From the NCBI GenBank assembly GCA_000619965.1, contig JHVD01000008.1, forward strand, positions 1-64,000: a DNA stretch of 64,000 nucleotides, read 5' to 3'. The stretch's first letter is position 1, and every line of letters starts with the position of its first letter. Source of the stretch: Propionibacteriaceae bacterium P6A17. Its GTDB lineage: Bacteria > Actinomycetota > Actinomycetes > Propionibacteriales > Propionibacteriaceae. The notes under the pieces are model-generated. The model was not told where the DNA came from, searched no databases, and saw only the letters and a program-made list of their open reading frames with translations. Shown here one piece after another: positions 10,371 to 18,267 of this stretch. A program made the position numbers and the translations under genes.

Positions 10371-10372
10371 GC

Positions 10373-10378
10373 TACACT
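10373..10378 (+). promoter_or_regulatory. -10 box of the membrane protein gene (leaderless)
   Basis: TACACT ends 7 bases before the ATG at 10386. Any -35 element must lie inside the ettA terminator stem-loop. Confidence 0.55.
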
Positions 10379-10385
10379 CGTCGCC

Positions 10386-11975
10386 ATGGCTGGCACGAGA
10401 ACCATTGATCGACGCAAACTCTGGATCCGACTCGCGGCAGTGCTGGTGGTGCTGGCCGGGCTGGTGTGGGTGGTGGGCCCGAAGCTCGTCACGGGCCCGC
10501 TCCTGTGGCTCGCCGCGGAGCCCGTGTGGGCGGTGGTCATCGCGGCGGGCGTCGTCGCCACTTGGCTGTTCGCCACGTCGACGGACCGGGCCAGCAAGGT
10601 GCAGAAGGCGCAAGCCGCGCGCAAGGCGGGGAAGTCGTCGGGCCGCTCCAGCGAACAGGACGACGAGCGACTGGTCCGGATGCAGGCGCAGTCGCAGCGC
10701 AATTCGCGCGCAGCCGGGATCGTGGTCGCCGCAGGGCTGCTCGTCGCTGGCTTGGGGTTCACCCTGCTGCCCTACGCGAAGGCGTCCGCATTGGCGGGCA
10801 CCTACGAGCGGATCGACACCGTGCCCGGCTATCAGGATCGCGCCCCCTTCGTCGTGGCCGAACAACTGTCCAACCGTGATCTCGACGAGGTCATTGGCGA
10901 CAGGGTCGGCGTCCATGCCGTGCAGAGCGCGGACCAGCCGAACCAGTACACGACGCTCGTCGTGCGCCGCGGCTGGTTCCAGGGCTACGAGGCGGTGCAG
11001 ACCATCCGCCCGCCGCTGGTGGGTGCGGGCAGCGAGTCGTCGTCGGCGTGCAAGTTCCAGCCCGAGCACGGCCTCAGGTTGGGCGGGGCCGTGCCGTCGA
11101 ACAACCTCGCCCGGGCGATCGCGTTCCAGCGTCCGTTCGCGCTGTTCGACGAGGACGACGCCTACGGCTTCTGCGACGGCGACGAGCCCGTCGTCGTCGT
11201 GCCGCTGAAGCGACTGGGGGGCATCTGGCCGGTGGTCGTCGAGAAGCCCGCCGGCGCGGCCGTCTACCGAGGCGGCGAGCTCACGATCCTCGACTCGGAC
11301 GAGATCGACGAGTCGATCATCGGCCCGACCTACCCGCGCTCGATCGCTGCGCAGCAGCGGGAGGCGAGCCTCGCCAGCGGCACGTTCATGGACTGGCTGT
11401 TCAAGCGCGCCGGCTACGACACCGCCGGGGACACGAGCGACTCGGAGGAGGAGAGCGAGGCCCCCGACGAGCCCAACCGCAGCAACGCGGTCGACTTCTC
11501 CCTGGTGGACACGGACGGGGCCGGGGAGTTCGTGACGGCGCTCACCCCCGTCGGAGCCTCCGAGTCGGTGGTCGCCGCCGGCCACGTGTCATTCCGTCAG
11601 ACGTCCCGCGAGCTCAACCCCTACCGGATCTCGCGCTACGAGCCCGCGTTGCCGGCGCTGTCGACGAGCGAGAATCGACTCCGCAGCGACCTCAGTGACC
11701 TGCCGGGGTGGGCCTCGGGCATGCGGGTGATGGAGATCACGCCGTCCTCCGACGGCACCTACGTGGCGAGCATCGGCCAGAACCAGGTGGTCACCTATCG
11801 GGCTCGGATCGGCGTCGACGGGGCGGTGCAGCTCCTCCAGCGGGATGCGCAGGCGCCCGCCGCGGAGGCGCCGACGCCGTCGGAGCGGGACCTGGAGGAC
11901 ATGTCGTCGAGTGAGATTGCCGAGCAGATCCGCATCCTGACCGAGGAGCTGGCCCGCCGGGCCGAGCACGAGTGA
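10386..11975 (+). CDS. Membrane protein of unknown function with large extracytoplasmic domain
   Basis: A 529-residue protein I do not recognise. Two hydrophobic segments lie near the N-terminus (about 14-32 and 36-57). A short basic Arg/Lys/Gln loop follows, then a third segment at about 103-122, then a ~400-residue hydrophilic region with two cysteines (SACKFQ, GFCDGD). An acidic linker near residues 345-365 separates two parts, and the C-terminus is a charged helix. The topology suggests the large domain faces outward. A leaderless promoter precedes the ATG. The gene is convergent with the HAAS-domain gene, with 3 bases between the stops. It might be a sensor or envelope factor, but nothing in the sequence proves it. 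Confidence 0.7.
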   Translation: MAGTRTIDRRKLWIRLAAVLVVLAGLVWVVGPKLVTGPLLWLAAEPVWAVVIAAGVVATWLFATSTDRASKVQKAQAARKAGKSSGRSSEQDDERLVRMQAQSQRNSRAAGIVVAAGLLVAGLGFTLLPYAKASALAGTYERIDTVPGYQDRAPFVVAEQLSNRDLDEVIGDRVGVHAVQSADQPNQYTTLVVRRGWFQGYEAVQTIRPPLVGAGSESSSACKFQPEHGLRLGGAVPSNNLARAIAFQRPFALFDEDDAYGFCDGDEPVVVVPLKRLGGIWPVVVEKPAGAAVYRGGELTILDSDEIDESIIGPTYPRSIAAQQREASLASGTFMDWLFKRAGYDTAGDTSDSEEESEAPDEPNRSNAVDFSLVDTDGAGEFVTALTPVGASESVVAAGHVSFRQTSRELNPYRISRYEPALPALSTSENRLRSDLSDLPGWASGMRVMEITPSSDGTYVASIGQNQVVTYRARIGVDGAVQLLQRDAQAPAAEAPTPSERDLEDMSSSEIAEQIRILTEELARRAEHE

Positions 11976-11978
11976 GGC

Positions 11979-12698
11979 TCAGAGCACCAAGAGCAGGGCG
12001 GCGACGAGGCCCGTCACCACCGGCACGATCAGGTTCGTGGTCAGGGCGGTGAGCAGGTTGGCGGGGCGTGGCTCGTCGCCCGGCGTGACGATCGGGTCGG
12101 CGTCGGCGCCCCGCTCGCCGCGTTCGATGCCGAGCATGACCCCGACGGCCAGCAGCGCGATCCCCACGCCCAGTGCCCACCAGGCGGAGATCGTCGCGAT
12201 CGTGCCGGGGATGAACGAGGCCGCGACGCCCGCGACGACGAACGCGGCGAAGCCGGCGGCCCCGACGACGGGCCTGCTCATCGCCACGCGCAGGATGGGC
12301 GTCGACCACTTGGCGAGGGCCGCGAAGGCGGCGACGAGGAGCGCCACCAGCGCGATCGTGCCGACGGTCACTGCGAGCGGCTCGTCGGCGCGCAACGCGG
12401 GAACGCACTGCAGCACGGCCATCATGCCGAGCGCCTGGAGTGCCGGGGGCATGACCACCTTCCCCATGCCGGTGCCGGCGGCGGCGTCGGCGGGGAAGTG
12501 GTGGGCGTAGTCCTTCGGATCACCGAATGCCTCTTGGGCACTCTGGCCGGAGTCCACGACGTGGGCGTCCACCTCGGCGAGCGCGTCGCCGATGACCGTG
12601 CCGAGGACGCCGCGCAGCCGGGCCTCGACGACGAACGCCTCCACCCAGGCGGGGTCGACGTGGGGCGCGAGACGCCGTTCGAGGGAGTGGTCGGACAT
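11979..12698 (-). CDS. HAAS-domain membrane protein, PadR partner
   Basis: A 239-residue protein. The N-terminal ~75 residues (VEAFVVEARLRGVLGTVIGD and AQEAFGDPKDYA) match the HAAS signalling domain found in proteins encoded beside PadR regulators. Five or so transmembrane helices follow between residues 85 and 239. In Firmicutes and Actinobacteria, HAAS proteins are thought to transmit envelope state to the adjacent PadR. The ATG at 12698 is one base past the PadR stop, so the two are certainly cotranscribed. Function is inferred from context. Confidence 0.75.
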   Translation of the reverse strand: MSDHSLERRLAPHVDPAWVEAFVVEARLRGVLGTVIGDALAEVDAHVVDSGQSAQEAFGDPKDYAHHFPADAAAGTGMGKVVMPPALQALGMMAVLQCVPALRADEPLAVTVGTIALVALLVAAFAALAKWSTPILRVAMSRPVVGAAGFAAFVVAGVAASFIPGTIATISAWWALGVGIALLAVGVMLGIERGERGADADPIVTPGDEPRPANLLTALTTNLIVPVVTGLVAALLLVL

Positions 12699-12699
12699 G

Positions 12700-13044
12700 T
12701 CAGTGGTCCTTTCGGGTGGGGGAGACGTGTGCGGTGACGGCGCGGGAGAAGTGCTGCCAGACCTCGACGAGCGCGTCGCGTCGCTTCCGGCCCGCGTCGT
12801 TGAGCTCGTAGAACTTGCGTCCCGGGCCGCCGTCGCCAGGGCGCCATTCGACGTCGACGAGCCCGGCCTGCTCGAGGCGTTTGAGCAGCGGGTAGAGCGT
12901 TCCGCCCTTGACCTCGCCGAGGCCCGCGGCGGCGAGCCGGGCGGCGATGTCGTAGCCGTAGGTGGGGCCGTCGCCGATGATGCGCAGCACGCACAGCTCG
13001 AGGATGCCGCGCTGCCAGTCGGCAGGCCATTGGGTTGGCGTCAT
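12700..13044 (-). CDS. PadR-family transcriptional regulator
   Basis: A 114-residue winged-helix repressor. The signature segments are LELCVLRIIGDGPTYGYDI, then GGTLYPLLKRLEQAGLV with the recognition helix, then a wing with GPGRKFYELNDAG. The C-terminal helix (about 95-110) would mediate dimers. It leads a two-gene operon with the HAAS protein and probably represses it. A TACCCT box lies 6 bases before the ATG at 13044. TCTAGA and flanking TATC/GATA half-sites at 13063-13073 are candidate operator sequence. Longer upstream frames lack support. Confidence 0.85.
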   Translation of the reverse strand: MTPTQWPADWQRGILELCVLRIIGDGPTYGYDIAARLAAAGLGEVKGGTLYPLLKRLEQAGLVDVEWRPGDGGPGRKFYELNDAGRKRRDALVEVWQHFSRAVTAHVSPTRKDH

Positions 13045-13050
13045 GCCTAG

Positions 13051-13056
13051 AGGGTA
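13051..13056 (-). promoter_or_regulatory. -10 box of padR (leaderless)
   Basis: TACCCT on the minus strand lies 6 bases before the ATG. The palindromic TCTAGA at 13063-13068 sits just upstream. Confidence 0.45.
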
Positions 13057-13193
13057 ACACACTCTAGATAGATACACGACATAGATCGGGCAACACGAAG
13101 CGCGTGTCCAGACCCCCCGGGTGCCGCCCGCCCGGGACGCCAGGAGCATCGGGACACGCGCTCGAACAGGGGTCGTTGTCGGCCCCGGCCGCG

Positions 13194-14132
13194 CTACCGG
13201 CCCTCGGCCACCCGCTCCAGCCACCGCTGGGCCGAACGGGGGATCGCACACTGCTCCTCGCCGCTACCATCGTCGGGCTCGATGCCGCAGTTGGCGTCCA
13301 TCCCGACGATATCCTCGGAGACCCACAGCACGCGGTCGCCGAGCTGGGCGATGACGACCTGCCCGAAGTGGCCCTCGTCGGAGCCCTCGATCAGGCCGCC
13401 GAAGTTGCCGTAGACGACGTTCGTGGGGTCCGCGTCGATCGCATTGACGTAGATCGGCAGCTCACCCGAGCGATCGAGGAAGCCCACCTCGCGCAGGCCG
13501 TTGGTGCCGTCGATGCGCTGCGGGCACAGCGCATAGCCTCCGCGCAGGTCGTCGAAGCCGACCCTCGCCTCGTCGGCACTCGCGTACTGGAGCACCGTCG
13601 CCTGCTGGGAGGCCGGGTAGCCGTCGGTGCCGTAGGTGCGGGTGAGGATCTGCGTCGGGGAGCCCCAGACGCCGGGGTCGCACATGTCCCGACCAGCCTG
13701 GCCCGCGCCCTCGAACTCCTCCATCACCTTGCTCGGGAAGCCCTCCGCACCCATCTCCTCACCCGTGGGCAGGAGGTCGAACGACAGCGTCGTCCCCGCC
13801 GGGGTGCCGGCGCCCGACGGAGAGTCCGACGTCGTCGGGCTGGGGGCCATCGACTGGGACGGCTCGTGCGACGGCTCGACGGACGGCGCACTGCTGACGG
13901 TGACGGAGGGGCTTGGCGTCGCCGGCACCGCGCGGCCGCCGTCGGCGCGCAGCCACGGGGACTGCGCGATCCCGAATCCGACGGCCGCGACGAGGGCGCA
14001 GGCCCCCACGGCCGCCGCCGCACGCCGCCTCGTCCGACGGCGCTCACCCCGACGGCGCACTTCACTGGCTGGCATCATCGCAATTCCTTCGTAGTCATCG
14101 AGCAGGTGGTCGAAGCGTGGCAACTCAGGCAT
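13194..14132 (-). CDS. Membrane-anchored secreted protein encoded with an ECF sigma factor (anti-sigma-like)
   Basis: A 312-residue single-pass protein. The first ~36 residues are cytoplasmic and basic (RRRGERRRTRRR). One transmembrane helix follows at about 38-57, then a Ser/Pro-rich linker to about residue 118 and a ~190-residue outer domain with five cysteines, which could form disulfides. It overlaps the sigma factor gene by 8 bases, so it is translated from the same message. Position and topology fit an anti-sigma factor or sigma-linked sensor, but the cytoplasmic part is too short for a classical anti-sigma domain and no zinc motif is seen. Confidence 0.65.
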   Translation of the reverse strand: MPELPRFDHLLDDYEGIAMMPASEVRRRGERRRTRRRAAAAVGACALVAAVGFGIAQSPWLRADGGRAVPATPSPSVTVSSAPSVEPSHEPSQSMAPSPTTSDSPSGAGTPAGTTLSFDLLPTGEEMGAEGFPSKVMEEFEGAGQAGRDMCDPGVWGSPTQILTRTYGTDGYPASQQATVLQYASADEARVGFDDLRGGYALCPQRIDGTNGLREVGFLDRSGELPIYVNAIDADPTNVVYGNFGGLIEGSDEGHFGQVVIAQLGDRVLWVSEDIVGMDANCGIEPDDGSGEEQCAIPRSAQRWLERVAEGR

Positions 14133-14616
14133 GACGAACCTCCCTCTCGTCGTCGAGCATCCGTGCGAGCGCCGCTCGCCCCCGGGACAGGCGGGCCTTG
14201 ACCGTCCCCGTCGGTGCGCCCACCTCCCGCGCCACGTCCTCGACCGACAGGTCGCACAGGTGGTGCAGGACGATCACGCGCCGCTGCGGCTCCGGGAGCG
14301 CGTCGAGGGCTCGGGTGAGCATCACCCGATCCGGATTGGGCTCCGCCGGGCCGCGCACCTCCAGCGCTCGGTCCGGGTGACGGAAGCCGCGCGTGGCCTT
14401 GCGCCAGCGGCTCACGGCGAGCCGATAGGCCGTCGTGCGGATCCACGCCTCCGGACTCCTCGCCTGATCGAGCTCTCGACGATGATCCCAGGCGCGGATA
14501 AAGGCCTCCTGCACGGCATCCTGGGCATCCCCCAGGTTGCCGCACATGGCATGGATCTGCCCCACGAGCCGTCCGAACGACGACTCATAGAGCTCGTCGA
14601 ACTCCCCCTCATCCAT
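14125..14616 (-). CDS. SigE-family ECF RNA polymerase sigma factor
   Basis: A 163-residue group IV sigma factor. Region 2 covers about residues 5-70, with FDELYESSFGRLV and the DAVQEAFIRAWDH core-binding segment. Region 4 covers about 100-155, with LPEPQRRVIVLHHL, LSVEDVAREVGAPTGTVKAR and LSRGRAALARML. The short length and lack of a C-terminal domain fit the SigE-like actinobacterial type. The ATG at 14616 is chosen over one at 14637 because AGGAGG (14621-14626) is correctly spaced. The next gene overlaps by 8 bases and is a probable regulator. Confidence 0.9.
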   Translation of the reverse strand: MDEGEFDELYESSFGRLVGQIHAMCGNLGDAQDAVQEAFIRAWDHRRELDQARSPEAWIRTTAYRLAVSRWRKATRGFRHPDRALEVRGPAEPNPDRVMLTRALDALPEPQRRVIVLHHLCDLSVEDVAREVGAPTGTVKARLSRGRAALARMLDDEREVRHA

Positions 14617-14709
14617 GGCCCCTCCTTCGCGCCGCATCCCGTCTACCCCTGATACGCACCGGGCACCCGGTCCGGTTGCATCAGAGCATGACGAACCCGG
14701 CGGCGAGGA

Positions 14710-17454
14710 TCAATGGGTGGCGAGCAGTTCCGCCAGCGACATCGACTCGCGGTCAGCCAGCGAGCGCATCTGCGTGGCGCAGGAGAACCCGTCGGCCAGC
14801 ACGATCGCGTCGGGATGCGCATCGAGTGCCGGCTTGAGGTCGTGCTCGAACACGGCCACGCTCACCTCGTGGTGGCCGCGCTCCACACCGAAGTTGCCGG
14901 CCAGCCCGCAGCATCCGCCGACGACCACGAGCTCGGCGCCCGTCGCCTCGAGGATGCGACGATCGGCCTGCCATCCCGTGACGGAGGCGTGGTGGCAGTG
15001 CGGCTGCGCGACGATCGTGTGACCGCTCAGATCGGGTGGCGTGAAGTCCGGGTCGTCGCCCAGGAATTCGGCCAGGGTGCGCACCTTGCCCACCAGCTTG
15101 GCGACGTTGGCGTCGGCGGGCAGCAGTTCCTTCGCGTCGCCGCGCCACACGGCGGTGCAGCTCGGCTCCATGCCGACGATCGGCACTCCGGTGTCGACGT
15201 AGTCGGCCAGCACCGCCGCCGCGCGCGCGATCTCGCGACGGGCACCGTCGAGCTGGCCGGTCGAGATCCAGGTCAGGCCGCAGCAGGCCGTACGGTCCAA
15301 CACCTCGGGCTCGTAGCCCAGCCGCAGCAACACCCGCACCATCGCGGGGAACGTGCCCGACTCGAAACAGTCGGTGAACGAGTCCACCCACAGCAGGACG
15401 CGGCCCTTGGTGCGGGGCACGGTGTTCTCGGCCCCGATGATCGACGGCAACGCGCGGCGCGCCGAAGCGGTGGCGAAGCGGGGGATCTGTCTGCGGGAGT
15501 CGACGCCGGCGGCGTACTTCAGTGCCGACGACAGGCCCGGCGCCGCACCGACGGCGTTGACGACCGCTCCGAGCCCGGTCACCGTCGTGATCATGCGCCC
15601 CCACCTGGGCAGCCAGCCCAGCGAGTAGTGGTTGCGGGGGCGGAGCCTGCCCTTGTACCGCTCGTGGATGACGCGGGACTTGTAGGCGGCCATGTCGATG
15701 CCCGTGGGGCAGTCGCGTGCGCATCCCTTGCAGGACAGGCACAAGTCGAGTGCCTGGGCGACCTCGGGGGAGCGCCAGCCGGTGGCGATCAGGGAGCCGT
15801 TGACCATCTCCTGCAGGACGCGCGCGCGGCCGCGCGTCGAATCCTTCTGCTCACCGGTGGCCTGGAAGCTGGGGCACATCACGCCCCCGCCGGCGGTGTT
15901 GTCGGCGATGCACTTGCCCACGCCGGTGCACTGGTGGACGGCGCGCACGAACTCCGGGTCCGACAGGTTGAGCGGCGACGACGCGGCCGCGGCCATGCGG
16001 GCATCGGCCTCGACGGGCAGCGGGTCGACGAGGATCCCCGGGTTCAGCAGGTTGTCCGGGTCGAACAGGTGCTTGACCTCGGCGAAGAGCCGAAGGGCGT
16101 CGTCGGAGTACATGTGGTGCAGCAGCGCCGACCGGGCCCGGCCGTCGCCGTGCTCGCCGCTCATCGAGCCGCCGTAGCCGGCGACGATCTGCGCGGCCTC
16201 CTCGACGAAGGCCCGGTAGCGCTGGGGACCGTCGGGCTCGTCGAGGGGGAAGTCGATGCGGCAGTGCACGCAGCCGTCCCCGAAGTGCCCGTAGGGGAGC
16301 CCCTCAAGGCCATGGCGGGCGAGGCAGGCGTCGAAGTCGCGCAGGTAGTCGCCGAGGTGCTCTGGCGGGACCGCCGAGTCCTCCCAGCCGGGGTGGGCCG
16401 GCTTCGCGAGCGACACGCCCGCCAGGCCTGCGCCGTCGGCGCGGATCTGCCACAGCCGGGCGGCCTCGGCGGGGTCCTCGACGACCCACCCGCCGCTGGC
16501 ACGGGCCGCGGCGAGCAGCCTCGTCGCTCGGGCGTGGACCTCCGCGGCGTCGTCGCCGACGAGCTCGAGGAACATCCAGCCATCACCGGGGGGCAGCGTC
16601 CCGACGGCGTCCGCGCCCTTCTTGCGCACGACCACGTCGACGATGCGCCGGTCGAGGCCCTCGCAGGCGGTGGGCTTGAACTGGAGGAGGTTGGCGATGT
16701 CGTCGCCGGCGTCGGCCATCGTCGGATAGCCGAGGGCCACCATGGTGCGGTGGGGCGCGTCGGCGACGAGCTGCACCGTTGCGCGCGTGATGATGCCGAG
16801 GGTGCCCTCCGTGCCGGCGAAGAACTTCGCGACGTCGAAGCGCCGCTCCGGCAGCAGGTGCTCGAGCGAGTAGCCCGACACCTGCCGGGAGAAGCGCCCG
16901 AATTCGGTGCGGATCGTGCCGAGGTTCGCGGCGACGAGCGCCTGCAGCTCGGGGAACTCGTCGCGCCCGAGCACGCGCAGCCGACCAGTGCCGTCGATGA
17001 TCTCCAGCTCGACGACGTTGTCGGCCATGCGGCCGTAGCCGAGGGCGCGCGGGCCGCAGGCGTTGTTGCCGATCATGCCGCCGACGGTGCAGCGCGACGA
17101 GGTCGACGGGTCGGGGCCGAGTCGCAGCCCGTGGGGCTTGGCCGCGCGCTGCAGGTGGTCCTGGACCACGCCCGGGTCGATGACCGCGGTGCGCGTGGCG
17201 GGGTCGATGGAGTGGATGCGGGTGAGGTGCCTGGACACGTCGATGATGAGGCCCGTGCCGATGGCGTTGCCGGCGCACGACGTGCCCGCCCCGCGGACGG
17301 TGATCGGCAGGCGTTCGCGCAGCGCCCAGCGGACGGTCTCGATGAGCTCGTCGACGGTGCGCGGCACCGCCACGCCGGCAGGCTCGACGCGGTACAGGGA
17401 GCCGTCCGAGGTGTAGAGGGCCCGGGTGAGGGTGGAGGTGTCGACGAGGTTCAC
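14710..17454 (-). CDS. FAD-linked and Fe-S dehydrogenase (D-lactate or D-2-hydroxyacid type)
   Basis: A 914-residue fusion. An N-terminal FAD_binding_4 domain (about 30-240) has RGAGTSCAGNAIG and STSSRCTVGGMIGNNACGPR. A FAD-oxidase C-terminal domain runs to about 530. A ferredoxin-like region has CTGVGKCIADN and CLSCKGCARDCP, and a CCG heterodisulfide-reductase-type region has TACCGL and GGCCGLAGNFG. YdiJ-like and Dld-like enzymes with this layout oxidise D-2-hydroxyacids and feed electrons to quinones. Substrate cannot be fixed from sequence. The GTG at 17454 lies 19 bases after the MarR stop, so it is the second gene of a MarR-led operon. Confidence 0.85.
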   Translation of the reverse strand: MNLVDTSTLTRALYTSDGSLYRVEPAGVAVPRTVDELIETVRWALRERLPITVRGAGTSCAGNAIGTGLIIDVSRHLTRIHSIDPATRTAVIDPGVVQDHLQRAAKPHGLRLGPDPSTSSRCTVGGMIGNNACGPRALGYGRMADNVVELEIIDGTGRLRVLGRDEFPELQALVAANLGTIRTEFGRFSRQVSGYSLEHLLPERRFDVAKFFAGTEGTLGIITRATVQLVADAPHRTMVALGYPTMADAGDDIANLLQFKPTACEGLDRRIVDVVVRKKGADAVGTLPPGDGWMFLELVGDDAAEVHARATRLLAAARASGGWVVEDPAEAARLWQIRADGAGLAGVSLAKPAHPGWEDSAVPPEHLGDYLRDFDACLARHGLEGLPYGHFGDGCVHCRIDFPLDEPDGPQRYRAFVEEAAQIVAGYGGSMSGEHGDGRARSALLHHMYSDDALRLFAEVKHLFDPDNLLNPGILVDPLPVEADARMAAAASSPLNLSDPEFVRAVHQCTGVGKCIADNTAGGGVMCPSFQATGEQKDSTRGRARVLQEMVNGSLIATGWRSPEVAQALDLCLSCKGCARDCPTGIDMAAYKSRVIHERYKGRLRPRNHYSLGWLPRWGRMITTVTGLGAVVNAVGAAPGLSSALKYAAGVDSRRQIPRFATASARRALPSIIGAENTVPRTKGRVLLWVDSFTDCFESGTFPAMVRVLLRLGYEPEVLDRTACCGLTWISTGQLDGARREIARAAAVLADYVDTGVPIVGMEPSCTAVWRGDAKELLPADANVAKLVGKVRTLAEFLGDDPDFTPPDLSGHTIVAQPHCHHASVTGWQADRRILEATGAELVVVGGCCGLAGNFGVERGHHEVSVAVFEHDLKPALDAHPDAIVLADGFSCATQMRSLADRESMSLAELLATH

Positions 17455-17473
17455 GGTGACAGCACCCCGCGGC

Positions 17474-17968
17474 TCAACGCTTGGTGGCGGCCTCGTCGGC
17501 GACGGCGAGCACCCGGCTCATCGCCCGGCCGAGCGCCTCGTAGTCGTCGGCGCCGATCGCGTCGACGAACACCTCCCGCACCGCGTCGACGTGGCTCGGT
17601 GCCGCCTCGACCAGCAGGTTCCAGCCGGCCTCAGTGAGCACGGCCTGCACCCCGCGGCCGTCGCAGACGCAAGGCTCTCGTCGGATCAGGCCACGCTTTT
17701 CCATGCGGGCGACGGTGTGCGTGAGGCGTGAGCGCGAGTGGCGCACGCTCGAGGCGAGCTCCCCCATGCGTAGCGTGCGCTCCTCCGCCTCCGACAGGCG
17801 CACGAGCAATTCGTACTCGTCGAGGCGCAGCTCGAAGGGAGCCAGTGCGGTGTCGAGATATTCGTCGACGCGTGTCTTCCCCAGCAGGTAGCTGCGCCAG
17901 ATCCGCTGTTGGTCGGCGTTGAGCCATCCCCGGGCAGGGGCGGCGGGTGCTGTCTGGGGCGGAGTCAT
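17474..17968 (-). CDS. MarR-family transcriptional regulator
   Basis: A 164-residue winged-helix regulator. Helices at about 20-60 are followed by the HTH LRMGELASSVRHSRSRLTHT and a wing with KRGLIRREPCVCDGRGVQAV. The CVC motif in the wing is unusual and could be a redox-sensing pair. The ATG at 17968 has a strong TACAAT -10 box 7 bases upstream, giving a leaderless message. A perfect CTTGA-4-TCAAG palindrome lies just upstream. It is cotranscribed with the FAD/Fe-S dehydrogenase and divergent from the acyl-CoA synthetase, so either or both could be its targets. Confidence 0.85.
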   Translation of the reverse strand: MTPPQTAPAAPARGWLNADQQRIWRSYLLGKTRVDEYLDTALAPFELRLDEYELLVRLSEAEERTLRMGELASSVRHSRSRLTHTVARMEKRGLIRREPCVCDGRGVQAVLTEAGWNLLVEAAPSHVDAVREVFVDAIGADDYEALGRAMSRVLAVADEAATKR

Positions 17969-17975
17969 GGGCCTG

Positions 17976-17981
17976 ATTGTA
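17976..17981 (-). promoter_or_regulatory. -10 box of the MarR operon (leaderless)
   Basis: TACAAT, the best match to TATAAT in the window, lies 7 bases before the ATG. Confidence 0.65.
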
Positions 17982-17988
17982 GTGACCG

Positions 17989-18002
17989 CTTGATCGTTCA
18001 AG
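17989..18002. promoter_or_regulatory. Candidate MarR operator
   Basis: CTTGA and TCAAG flank TCGT, a 14-base palindrome typical in form of MarR sites. It overlaps the spacer of the MarR promoter, so binding would block transcription. The remaining 265 bases up to 18268 show no other clear element. Confidence 0.55.
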
Positions 18003-18267
18003 ATCGTCGGGTGGGGGTAGTCGACGGGCCTCGGCGCGCGGGGACCGGCCGTTGGTCCTCGCCGACAAGCGCAGGCTGCGGCGGTTGGAGGAGCCCGACA
18101 AATGACTCGGCAGCAGACTGGGCCTCCGTTAGGGTGGGCGTTGTCAGATCGTGACCAAACGGCCGTCCCGACGAGCAGCCCCGGCCTCGCGGACGTCGCC
18201 CGGTCGAACGACCGCCGCGCCACCGTGCCCAGCCTGCTGGTGCGTGGCGGAGGAGAGGAGCCCCAGG

